Shown here: in pieces, positions 1 to 6,359 of the stretch | Position numbering within the stretch: position 1 is the first letter of the stretch | How the letters are laid out: the number at the start of each line of letters is the position of its first letter | NCBI GenBank assembly: GCA_023957335.1 | Contig: JAMLHC010000001.1 | Coordinates: forward strand, 392,017 to 456,016 | Source of the DNA: Bacteroidota bacterium | GTDB taxonomy: Bacteria; Bacteroidota; Bacteroidia; NS11-12g; UBA955 | Direction of reading: 5' to 3' | Length of the DNA stretch: 64,000 nt | Program-made: the position numbers and the translations under genes | The notes under the pieces: generated by a model | Databases searched by the model: none | Told to the model about the DNA's origin: nothing | What the model saw: the letters and a program-made list of their open reading frames with translations, nothing else

Positions 1-1
1 T

Positions 2-1036
2 CAAGATGCCGGAACGGTCTTCAGATTTTTAACTGCATTGTTAGCAATTTCTCCATCAAATTGTTTGTTAACCGGCACTTCCAGAATGAAAGAGCGACCT
101 ATTGCAGGTTTGGTTGAGATGTTACAAAACATAGGCGCACAAATAACTTATGAAGAAACGCACGGATTTCCACCGTTGAGAATCAATGGAAAACCTTTGA
201 CAGGAGGTATTACTCTAAAAACAGAAAATAAGCAAAGCAGTCAATTTTATTCTGCAATGGCAATGATTGCCCCCGCTTTCTCCAAAGGTCTTACCCTTGT
301 TTTGCCTGAGAACTTGGGTTCAAAACCATATTGGGACATGACGCTCAAATGTATGGAGCAGCTTCGCATACCCTTTACCCGGCAAGATGAATTACAATTT
401 TTCTTTCCTCATTTTGAAAAAAATACAAGTATAATTGAGTATGAAACTGAACGCGATTGGAGCGCTGCATCTTTTTTCATTTTGCTACCTTTATTGATTC
501 GCGACTTGAATATTACGATTAACGGACTATCCGTCAACAGCATACAAGGAGATAGCGCTTTTATTATCAAATATGCGAACGCTCTCGGCTTGGGCTTCAA
601 ACCAGCCCAAAAGGGAATCAGATTTTTTAATAATAAACAAATCACACACTTATCACACTTAGATTTTGCTGACTCTCCTGATTTAAGTATGAATTTTATT
701 GTGGTGCTGGCATTATTGCAACATGATTGTATATTCTCAGGCTTGGAATCATTGGCACTCAAAGAGAGCAACCGCAGTTCAGCACTGCAAAAAGAATTGA
801 AAAAATCCGGAATACGATTTTATCAAGACGGGAAAAATTGGCGATTAGAAACAAAAGACATCCACATTCCTCAGGTGATTGAATTTGACACCTACGAAGA
901 CCACAGAATAGCTATGGCTCTGAGTTATTTTGCTTTGTTTGCACATATTCAAATCAATCAGCCGGAGGTTGTCAGCAAATCCTTTCCAAATTTCTGGATA
1001 GAAGCTGCAAAAACAGGAATTCAATCATCAAATTAA
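2..1036 (+). CDS. aroA: 3-phosphoshikimate 1-carboxyvinyltransferase (EPSP synthase), 5' end missing
   Basis: EPSP synthase joins shikimate-3-phosphate and phosphoenolpyruvate in the cytoplasmic shikimate pathway to aromatic amino acids. The reading frame is already open at the window edge, and its first residues read QDAGTVFRFLTALLA, the conserved block near residue 90 of the family, so roughly the first quarter lies upstream. Further family blocks are GTSRMKERP, SSQFYSA, a PDLSMNF segment containing the catalytic Asp position, and DHRIAMALS near the end. The usual KETDR block reads KESNR here, so the catalytic Glu is kept but the next residues differ. The first internal ATG (position 38) is inside a conserved block and is not the true start. 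Confidence 0.95.
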   Translation, partial: QDAGTVFRFLTALLAISPSNCLLTGTSRMKERPIAGLVEMLQNIGAQITYEETHGFPPLRINGKPLTGGITLKTENKQSSQFYSAMAMIAPAFSKGLTLVLPENLGSKPYWDMTLKCMEQLRIPFTRQDELQFFFPHFEKNTSIIEYETERDWSAASFFILLPLLIRDLNITINGLSVNSIQGDSAFIIKYANALGLGFKPAQKGIRFFNNKQITHLSHLDFADSPDLSMNFIVVLALLQHDCIFSGLESLALKESNRSSALQKELKKSGIRFYQDGKNWRLETKDIHIPQVIEFDTYEDHRIAMALSYFALFAHIQINQPEVVSKSFPNFWIEAAKTGIQSSN

Positions 1037-1144
1037 GACTTTTTGTCTTTCTAACCCCTTACTGCAAGACACTTTGTCCTCTTTTTCACTTTGGAACAAG
1101 ATTCGACAATGTTGTTATTAAAGAACAAATTAATATTTAAAGTT

Positions 1145-1588
1145 ATGGCACTTATTAAATTTAACAATCACGATTTATTCCCAACATTTAATCGCGATGT
1201 ATGGGACAATTTCTTCAATGAAGACATCTTTGACAAAGGTTTAAAATTAGGCACTACAATGCCCGCAATCAATGTTAAAGAAACAGACAAGAGTTATAAA
1301 CTCGAAGTAGCAATCCCGGGACTCAAAAAAGATGATTTTAGCATCCATGTAGAAAATGGGATTTTGACAATCTCATCTGAAAGCAAACAAGAGAAGGAAG
1401 AGAAAGATGGAGAGAAAGTAACCCGAAGAGAGTTCAGTTATTCTTCATTCAGCAGAAGTTTTTCTTTACCCGAAAATGCAGATGAAAGCAATGTAAATGC
1501 TGCCTATCAAAATGGAATTTTGGAGATCGATGTATTGAAAAAACAATCTATTCAAACACCCGGTAAACGCACAATCGAAATCAAATAA
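1145..1588 (+). CDS. Hsp20/alpha-crystallin small heat shock protein
   Basis: A 147-residue small heat shock protein, an ATP-independent holdase that keeps unfolding proteins soluble. The alpha-crystallin domain runs from about residue 38 to the end: it opens with PAINVKETDKSYKLEVAIPG, has the beta-strand block GILTISSE, and ends with the NGILEIDVLKK strand that carries the conserved G-x-L motif. The start chosen is the ATG at 1145 (MALIKFNNHD). It lies 18 codons inside a longer frame opening at 1091, whose extra residues look unlike the family. A terminator follows directly, so the gene is probably transcribed alone. Length and domain match the bacterial class A/B family. Confidence 0.93.
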   Translation: MALIKFNNHDLFPTFNRDVWDNFFNEDIFDKGLKLGTTMPAINVKETDKSYKLEVAIPGLKKDDFSIHVENGILTISSESKQEKEEKDGEKVTRREFSYSSFSRSFSLPENADESNVNAAYQNGILEIDVLKKQSIQTPGKRTIEIK

Positions 1589-1606
1589 TTAATCTGAGAA
1601 TAACAT

Positions 1607-1643
1607 AAAAAGAGGTTTGGAATTATCCAAACCTCTTTTTTTT
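1607..1643 (+). terminator. Rho-independent terminator after hsp20
   Basis: A 10-bp or longer perfect stem (AGAGGTTTGG / CCAAACCTCT) closes a 6-base loop and runs into eight T residues, 18 bases after the hsp20 stop codon. The A-run before the stem means it could also stop transcription from the other strand, towards which the gene at 1714-2136 reads. Confidence 0.9.
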
Positions 1644-1713
1644 GCAATGACTTAAACAAAAAAAGCGCACCCAATCGGATACGCTTTCAATAGTTTAGTT
1701 TAAAACTACACGC

Positions 1714-2136
1714 TTAATAAAAATTGTAGGTTGTACTGCTTTGACAGTTAGCACCTTCGAACTTCCATTCTGTTGTTTTACCGGTAGAAATACCGTACAT
1801 AGTAGTGTAACCGGAGCCTGTGTTTACATAAGCTTCATCCCATGCACCCAAAGTTCCTTTCCAAACTCCGTCAACATAAATATCAATATTAAAATCGGTA
1901 TAATTTGATAAGTAGATACGACAAGTAGAAGATCCATAACCACGTGATGTAGTAGCATTATCAGTGGTTGGACGATCAACTTTAATGTTGGGATTAGAAC
2001 CACGCGTTGGAGTAACTTTTGTTTGATGTAAATCAATTTTAGTTTTAGGAGGATTCTGCGCAAACGCTGTGGCAGAGATTGAAATCATTGCAATGAATGC
2101 TACTGCATAAATCATTGTTCTTTTAATTCTTTTCAT
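1714..2136 (-). CDS. Small exported protein of unknown function
   Basis: A 140-residue protein I do not recognise. It begins with a clear Sec signal peptide (basic MKRIKR, hydrophobic core, likely cleavage after ATAFA around residue 26). A polar Pro/Thr-rich linker follows (about residues 28-65). The C-terminal part, about 70 residues, is rich in Tyr, Gly and Ser, contains two cysteines (in SSTCRIYL and GANCQSS) that could form a disulfide, and has alternating strand-like patterns such as NIDIYVDGVWKGTL. It is probably a periplasmic or surface beta protein. It has its own well-formed promoter on the minus strand and no operon partner. Confidence 0.8.
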   Translation of the reverse strand: MKRIKRTMIYAVAFIAMISISATAFAQNPPKTKIDLHQTKVTPTRGSNPNIKVDRPTTDNATTSRGYGSSTCRIYLSNYTDFNIDIYVDGVWKGTLGAWDEAYVNTGSGYTTMYGISTGKTTEWKFEGANCQSSTTYNFY

Positions 2137-2163
2137 AATCTATAAATTTTGTTTTTACAGCAA

Positions 2164-2193
2164 CAAACATAAATGTTTTTCATGTCGTTGCAA
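2164..2193 (-). promoter_or_regulatory. Bacteroidota-type promoter for the exported protein at 1714-2136
   Basis: On the minus strand a TTG (-33 region) is followed after 19 bases by TATGTTTG, an exact match to the TAnnTTTG -7 consensus of Bacteroidota sigma factor. It lies about 28 bases before the start codon. A 14-bp palindrome, AAACAT-AA-ATGTTT (2165-2178), overlaps the -7 element and could be an operator; that role is inference. Confidence 0.6.
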
Positions 2194-2313
2194 GAATAAC
2201 CTATTAATTTTTTTTTAAAAACACTCAAGTTAATCAGACAAGCGTAATTGACAACAGAAAAACAACCATTGCTTCCACGGTGGGTATTTTTAGTACATCA
2301 CAGGCTGTTTCTT

Positions 2314-2448
2314 TTAATTTAGCCGACAAATCAAGTCTTTTCCAAATTGAATCCAAATTAGATTTTGTCCTTTGTTTTTACCGGCATCAAAAACAAATCC
2401 AATTCTATTTGGGTTTATCAAATCAATCTTCGAATTCTTAATATCCAT
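2314..2448 (-). CDS. Possible 44-residue protein or gene remnant
   Basis: A short minus-strand frame opens with ATG at 2448 and ends with TAA at 2314. The product contains NPNRIGFVFDAGKNKGQNL and WIQFGKDLICRLN, which read like real protein rather than random codons, but I cannot match it to a family. No ribosome-binding site is evident. It may be the tail of a decayed gene. Confidence 0.2.
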   Translation of the reverse strand: MDIKNSKIDLINPNRIGFVFDAGKNKGQNLIWIQFGKDLICRLN

Positions 2449-2557
2449 ATTCTTTACTCTATTAAATATCTAAATTTTATTTGCAGTAAAATTATCTGCA
2501 ATATATAATCAATAACAATGAAACAGAATACGGTTTTATGTCAAAAAATAAATTCAC

Positions 2558-2588
2558 TTGCGTGAAAGGGAAGAATGGTTTAGTATTG
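2558..2588 (+). promoter_or_regulatory. Candidate promoter for the lectin-like locus
   Basis: A TTG at 2558-2560 is followed after exactly 20 bases by TAGTATTG, one mismatch from TAnnTTTG. It would give a leader of roughly 110 bases before the ATG at 2704 and would serve the tightly spaced genes at 2704 and 3198. Confidence 0.35.
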
Positions 2589-2703
2589 CGCATGTTTAGG
2601 AGTTAGCGTTCATTGGTGTGACGAGTTAACAGCAAAATCATACTTCTGACGGGGCGGTTTCCGAAAAGCCAAACGAGTAGGAATAATTAAAAAACAAAAC
2701 AAT

Positions 2704-3192
2704 ATGACAAAAAACAAATCAAGACCCGTAGCTATGTTAATGGCAGGACTGCTATGGGCAGGCTTTGCACAAGCTCAAGAGTCTGCCAATTCATCTGGTG
2801 GTGATGCCACGGGAAGCGGAGGAACTGTTGCTTACAGTATCGGACAGGTAGTTTACACAACCAACACTGGAAGTAATGGAAGTGTAGCACAGGGCGTGCA
2901 ACATGCCTACGAAATTTTTACGGTAGGAATTAAAGAAACTGAATTGAATATCTCGCTTTCCGTTTTTCCAAACCCGACAACGGATAATTTAACCTTGCAA
3001 ATAAGCGATTACAACAACGAGAAATTGTCTTACCAGCTATTTGATATACAAGGGAAACAGTTAAGCAACGGACAAATAGTAGCACAGCAAACTCAAATAA
3101 ACATGAATAGTTTGCCAACAGCTACTTACTTTATAAACGTTGTAAACCAAGAAAATAAAAAAGTTCAATCATTTAAAATTATTAAAAACTAA
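2704..3192 (+). CDS. Exported protein with T9SS type A sorting domain
   Basis: A 162-residue protein with a signal peptide (cleavage after GFAQA, about residue 24) and a C-terminal type IX secretion sorting domain from about residue 83: SVFPNPTTDNLTL, then LFDIQGKQL, and a final strand ending FKIIKN. Such domains direct proteins through the outer membrane and attach them to the surface. Between them is only a short Gly/Ser-rich segment (SSGGDATGSGGTVAYSIGQ) that resembles the small repeated module found beside sorting signals in Bacteroidota. It has no recognisable enzymatic domain. Five bases separate its stop from the next start, so the two are almost certainly co-expressed. Confidence 0.85.
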   Translation: MTKNKSRPVAMLMAGLLWAGFAQAQESANSSGGDATGSGGTVAYSIGQVVYTTNTGSNGSVAQGVQHAYEIFTVGIKETELNISLSVFPNPTTDNLTLQISDYNNEKLSYQLFDIQGKQLSNGQIVAQQTQINMNSLPTATYFINVVNQENKKVQSFKIIKN

Positions 3193-3197
3193 AAACA

Positions 3198-4238
3198 ATG
3201 AAAAAGATAATTACAATATGTGCAGTATTATTAATGACTGCAAGTTTATGGGCACAGAGCCCCGAAAAAATGAGCTACCAAGCCGTTGTGCGTGACGGAA
3301 ATAATGCACTAGTTACCTCTACTGCCGTAGGAATGCAGATAAGCATACTACAAGGTTCTTCAAGTGGAACAGCAGTTTATGTAGAAACCCAAACACCTAC
3401 TTCCAACATTAATGGTTTAGTAAGTTTAGAAATTGGTTCAGGAACAGTTGTAAGTGGAGACTTTACCACTATCAATTGGGCAAATGGACCTTATTTTATT
3501 AAAACTGAAACAGATCCAACAGGCGGTACAAATTACACCATTACCGGCACCAGCCAACTGCTTAGTGTACCGTATGCTTTGCATGCAAAAACGGCTGAAA
3601 CAATAACAGGTACAATAACCGAAACTGACCCTATTTTTGGTGCATCAGTAGCAAGTGGCATTACTGGAACTGACACTACTTATTGGAACAACAAACAAGA
3701 CCAATTAGTTGCGGGCACTAACATTACCATAGTTGGTAATACCATAAGTGCCACAGGTGGGGGCTCTACAAACAATTTTCACCTAGGACAAGATACTCTA
3801 GGAGGTATTGTATTTTACATTTATATAGGTAGCGATGGCAACCAACACGGGCTTATTGTTAATAAAAATGAAAGCACAGCACAATGGCAAAGTAGTTCTA
3901 CTACTACTAATGCTACACGCAGTTGGGACGGTGTTTATAACACTGGATTAATGACAGCAAGCCCTGCTGCTAATTATGTAAATGGATTGACTGATGGTGG
4001 CTTTACAGACTGGTATTTACCTTCAATTGACGAGTTAAGCTTATTATGGTACAATCGTTTTCACGCCAATAAAGGTTTAAATGACGTAGGTGCAACCCTG
4101 CTTTCAAATACTGCCTACTATTGGAGTAGTACGGAGGACGTTGCAACCTACGCATTCTACTTCACCTTCTACTACGGCCGCGCAGGTGGCCTCAATAAGG
4201 CAGATACTTATAGTGTGCGTGCCGTTCGGGCTTTTTAA
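3198..4238 (+). CDS. Lectin-like surface protein (DUF1566/Lcl-type C-terminus), probable DGR target
   Basis: A 346-residue protein with a signal peptide (cleavage near residue 19, SLWA-Q) and an N-terminal module common in Bacteroidota surface proteins (MSYQAVVRDGNNALV, then VPYALHAKTAE near residue 125). From about residue 195 a DUF1566-type domain follows: GGIVFYIY, a DWYLPSIDEL block, YYWSSTE (307-313) and the closing VRAVRAF. This is a C-type-lectin-like fold related to known DGR variable proteins. Residues 314-332 are exceptionally rich in Phe, Tyr, Thr and Gly and encoded mainly by C-ending codons, as expected where AAC template codons were randomised at adenines. The downstream hairpin and Avd gene support the DGR reading. 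The ligand is unknown. Confidence 0.82.
   Translation: MKKIITICAVLLMTASLWAQSPEKMSYQAVVRDGNNALVTSTAVGMQISILQGSSSGTAVYVETQTPTSNINGLVSLEIGSGTVVSGDFTTINWANGPYFIKTETDPTGGTNYTITGTSQLLSVPYALHAKTAETITGTITETDPIFGASVASGITGTDTTYWNNKQDQLVAGTNITIVGNTISATGGGSTNNFHLGQDTLGGIVFYIYIGSDGNQHGLIVNKNESTAQWQSSSTTTNATRSWDGVYNTGLMTASPAANYVNGLTDGGFTDWYLPSIDELSLLWYNRFHANKGLNDVGATLLSNTAYYWSSTEDVATYAFYFTFYYGRAGGLNKADTYSVRAVRAF
4116..4238 (+). repeat. Putative DGR variable region (VR)
   Basis: Codons from 4137 to 4193 read GAC GTT GCA ACC TAC GCA, then TTC TAC TTC ACC TTC TAC, then TAC GGC CGC GCA GGT GGC CTC. Fourteen of 19 end in C in an otherwise AT-rich gene. In related non-diversified proteins this stretch is Asn-rich, and AAC in a template repeat would yield NNC after adenine mutagenesis. 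The flanks (YYWSSTE before, the GC-rich GTGCGTGCCGTTCGGG after) resemble conserved ends, the latter standing where the initiation of mutagenic homing site would be. No template repeat copy was found elsewhere in the window, so this is inference. Confidence 0.6.
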
Positions 4239-4266
4239 CAATTTATCTATTAAACTATTAATAAAT

Positions 4267-4281
4267 ACCGCCTTTGGCGGT
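4267..4281 (+). other. Short hairpin just downstream of the putative VR
   Basis: ACCGCC-TTT-GGCGGT is a 6-bp perfect inverted repeat with a 3-base loop, 28 bases after the target gene stop and 11 bases before the Avd-like gene. In the Bordetella phage DGR a hairpin or cruciform directly 3' of the VR is needed for efficient target recognition; position here matches. It is not followed by a T-tract directly, so an ordinary terminator is less likely. Confidence 0.5.
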
Positions 4282-4292
4282 CGAAAAAATTT

Positions 4293-4640
4293 TTGACTTT
4301 GGCACTTTACTACGATTTACCGGTTTTTAAGGATGTATATAAACTTGTATTGAAGGTTTTTGAATATACCAAAGATTTTCCGCGAGAGTATAAACATACC
4401 CTCGGGCAAGACATGAAGCGTGATGCCATACAACTTGTAAGGAGTATTTACAGAGCCAATAAAGCAAAAGAAAAACAGGTGTATCTCGAAGCATTTTTAG
4501 ACGATTTTGAATTACTAAAATTCGAGATACGCCTTAGCGTGGATATGAAAATATTGGCAATAAAAAAGCAAGCCGAGCTATCGGGATTAATGGATAGCAT
4601 AGGCAAACAAATTACCGGTTGGCGAAATGCTAATCGGTAA
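4293..4640 (+). CDS. avd: Avd-like DGR accessory protein (four-helix bundle)
   Basis: A 115-residue, mostly helical, basic protein. It matches the pattern of Avd, the accessory variability determinant of DGRs, which forms a barrel-like pentamer that binds the reverse transcriptase and template RNA. Visible hallmarks are DLPVFKDVYKLVLKVF, EYKHTLGQDMKRDAI, SIYRAN, EIRLSVDMK and the closing KQITGW. The related 23S rRNA intervening-sequence family lacks the EYKHTLGQ and KQITGW ends, so Avd is preferred. The start is TTG at 4293 or 4299; no ATG fits. It directly follows the lectin-like target gene and its hairpin, the usual DGR order. What should follow, template repeat and reverse transcriptase, is replaced by transposase debris. 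Confidence 0.78.
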   Translation: MTLALYYDLPVFKDVYKLVLKVFEYTKDFPREYKHTLGQDMKRDAIQLVRSIYRANKAKEKQVYLEAFLDDFELLKFEIRLSVDMKILAIKKQAELSGLMDSIGKQITGWRNANR

Positions 4641-4649
4641 ATGCCGGAA

Positions 4650-4674
4650 TGTCTTGTCCTAAAATAGGTTTACA
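4650..4674 (+). repeat. IS-end-like repeat, copy 1
   Basis: TGTCTTGTCCTAAAATAGGTT, continuing to 4674, matches the sequence at 5077-5101 at 22 of 25 positions in the same orientation. It lies 10 bases after the Avd-like stop and 17 bases before the transposase ATG, where the left terminal repeat of an IS3-family element would sit. Confidence 0.6.
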
Positions 4675-4690
4675 CAAAAAAGTGTAAAAC

Positions 4691-5089
4691 ATGGACAATA
4701 AAATCATTCAAAAAGCAGGTAAATATTTTACCGTAGAGGAGAAACACAAAATCATTCAGGAGTTAATTGCAACCCAATGTACCAAAGTTGAAATTTGGGA
4801 AAAGTACACAGGCGAAGAAGAAGAGCATGGACAGCTGCTTCGCTGGATGCGGCAATTAGGCTACAACACCGGAATTAAAACCAGAATACCTAACATTGTG
4901 TCAAATTTATATCCGATGGCACAGAAGAAAACAAAGCCAGATAAGCCGGTTAACAATGATGAAGAATCTTTTGAGAACCTGCAACTAAAGAAACGAATAG
5001 CTGAATTAGAAAAGCAATTGAAAGATGCCGAGTTAAAAGCAATAGCCTTCTCCACGATGGTAGATATTGCAGAAAGTGACTTGTCCTGA
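4691..5089 (+). pseudogene. Truncated IS3-family transposase OrfA
   Basis: The 132-residue product has an N-terminal helix-turn-helix region (residues about 12-58, EEKHKIIQELIATQ to LLRWMRQLGY) and a C-terminal coiled coil (about 95-115, LKKRIAELEKQLKDAELKA), the layout of IS3-family OrfA DNA-binding subunits. The frame ends abruptly at MVDIAESDLS, exactly where it runs into the second copy of the IS-end-like repeat. Its normal C-terminal residues and frameshift window are therefore missing, and no OrfB integrase subunit follows. The element is dead and probably a relic of nested insertion or deletion. Confidence 0.7.
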
Positions 5090-5101
5090 AATAGGTTGAC
5101 A
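5077..5101 (+). repeat. IS-end-like repeat, copy 2
   Basis: TGACTTGTCCTGAAATAGGTT, continuing to 5101, is a near-identical direct copy of 4650-4674. It interrupts the 3' end of the OrfA frame. A direct rather than inverted pair means these are not the two ends of one intact IS; a second, related IS end inserted into the first fits better. Confidence 0.6.
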
Positions 5102-5129
5102 GAATTGTTAACTTTATTTCGCACAAAAA

Positions 5130-5201
5130 ATGAGTCAAAAAAGAAAAGCAAAAGCAGAAATAGTAGTTGAGCATTTTTATGCCATCAAACACTTTTTTTA
5201 A
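5130..5201 (+). pseudogene. Possible 23-codon fragment after the IS end
   Basis: An ATG frame coding MSQKRKAKAEIVVEHFYAIK and three further residues follows the second IS-end repeat. The basic start resembles the first residues of a transposase, but it stops after 23 codons. It is either a decayed IS gene or chance. Confidence 0.2.
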
Positions 5202-5214
5202 ATACTTAACTAAA

Positions 5215-5222
5215 TACTTTTG
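5215..5222 (+). promoter_or_regulatory. -7 element before the membrane protein at 5244
   Basis: TACTTTTG is an exact TAnnTTTG match 21 bases before the ATG at 5244. The -33 region offers only a run of T residues (about 5193-5199) rather than a clean TTTG. Confidence 0.45.
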
Positions 5223-5243
5223 CTCCTGTAAAAAGAATCTAAA

Positions 5244-6044
5244 ATGACAGAATTGTATTACACAAAAAAATATTCTACTACTAATTTAACTATCATTAGC
5301 ATCCTATTGGTTGCATTAGTTTGTGTTATAGTTTATTTTACAACAGAAACGTCAGGCAGCTTGCTGATTAGCATTTTTATAGCAATAACTCTTGCACTAT
5401 TTATAGTTGCCGGGAAAATTGACATCACAGAATTAACTTTACAAGTCAGTGACGACTCAATAATCATAACTAAGCACAAGGCAAAAAAAGAAATCATTAT
5501 TCCTTTTTTCGAAATCACCTCATTTAAAGCTATCGAAATTGAAAGCCCTAATGCAAATTCTAACTTTAAAGTTGCTATTAAAGAAATGACTCTTTTATGG
5601 AGAAACAACAAGTTTACCATGAAGGAAGAAATAGCCGTTCCTTCTGAAAAAGCGCTTCTTCAAAAATACAATAGGTTTGCTTCTATGCTTTGCGATTTAC
5701 TGAATGACTATAAAGAAAAAAACACGTTAACTTTTCACACACAATTTGAGCAGGGCTATGTTGAAGGCGAAGAAACAGAAGACAGCATTGAATTTCTCAA
5801 AGAACAAGATCGAAAAAACACATTTATTGGCTCTACTTGGTTTTTTGTTACGGCATCTGTTGCTATGTTATTTGCTTCATTTTTTGCTGTAGATTCATTT
5901 TTCATTTCTAAAAAACCTCTTAAAGTAGATGATTGGGTACATATATCTATTGGAGTTGGAGCATGGGGCGCCTCCTTTTCAGCATGGAATGTGCGTAGAA
6001 AATTAAAAAAGCGTATTAAAGACAATTCTTCGGGCAAAATCTAA
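5244..6044 (+). CDS. Membrane protein of unknown function
   Basis: A 266-residue protein that I cannot assign. It has two hydrophobic helices near the N-terminus (about 17-33 and 40-57) and two more near the C-terminus (about 197-215 and 230-248). Between them is a soluble, strand-rich middle of about 130 residues (ELTLQVSDDSIIITKHKAKK, then IIIPFFEITSFKAIEIE). That middle pattern resembles pleckstrin-homology-like domains of small bacterial membrane proteins, but this is only a resemblance. The C-terminus is strongly basic (RRKLKKRIK). It lies alone between IS debris and the lipid genes and may have arrived with the mobile DNA. Confidence 0.75.
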   Translation: MTELYYTKKYSTTNLTIISILLVALVCVIVYFTTETSGSLLISIFIAITLALFIVAGKIDITELTLQVSDDSIIITKHKAKKEIIIPFFEITSFKAIEIESPNANSNFKVAIKEMTLLWRNNKFTMKEEIAVPSEKALLQKYNRFASMLCDLLNDYKEKNTLTFHTQFEQGYVEGEETEDSIEFLKEQDRKNTFIGSTWFFVTASVAMLFASFFAVDSFFISKKPLKVDDWVHISIGVGAWGASFSAWNVRRKLKKRIKDNSSGKI

Positions 6045-6359
6045 GTAAAATCAGCCCTATCATTTGGTTTTATGTAAATAGAATTTATTTTAATCGTACA
6101 TTAATACTTTCATCAACTTACAATGTTCATTTACAAGTAAGTATCAGATTTTCAATATATTTTTAATTAATTTCTCTCCGGTAGATTATTCTCAGAATAT
6201 CTATATTTGTCCCAAGAAATAATATTGGGATTGAGCATTGCACACCCATCAAACAATCATCAAAGGCATCTGCCGACTTCATTTCAAACTGTTCGACAGG
6301 TTGAGGATTTGTCATATTATTTCATTTATAATATCATGTTAGTTTCGTAAAATTATCGC
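6045..6359. other. 315-base gap before glsA-like gene
   Basis: The gap holds no recognisable RNA or repeat. A 50-codon minus-strand frame (6163-6315; product begins MTNPQPVEQFEMKSADAFDD) is present but has no family match or ribosome-binding site. A TAGTTTCG element at 6340-6347, one mismatch from the -7 consensus, may start the lipid operon. Confidence 0.4.

Larger units (their letters stand above)
2137..2703. other. Gene-poor stretch between two exported-protein genes
   Basis: This 567-base stretch holds the promoter of the upstream minus-strand gene, a possible 44-codon minus-strand frame (2314-2448) and a candidate promoter for 2704. It contains no tRNA, no inverted-repeat ends and no clear repeat by eye. 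The last 100 bases are noticeably less AT-rich than the middle (for example GACGGGGCGG near 2650), which may reflect a leader of the following transcript or the edge of acquired DNA. Confidence 0.5.

Noticed and set aside
4090-4296. Plus-strand 68-codon frame through the variable region
   Set aside because: It is an out-of-frame shadow of the lectin-like gene 3' end; the in-frame reading has the VRAVRAF ending and known family blocks.
4293-4640. Reading the four-helix protein as a 23S rRNA intervening-sequence protein
   Set aside because: It lacks the typical SIPSNIAEG block of that family and has the EYKHTLGQ and KQITGW blocks of Avd, plus target-gene context.
3198-5201. Prophage carrying the lectin-like gene
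   Set aside because: No capsid, tail, terminase or integrase genes accompany it, and the protein has a Sec signal peptide; only IS debris is present.
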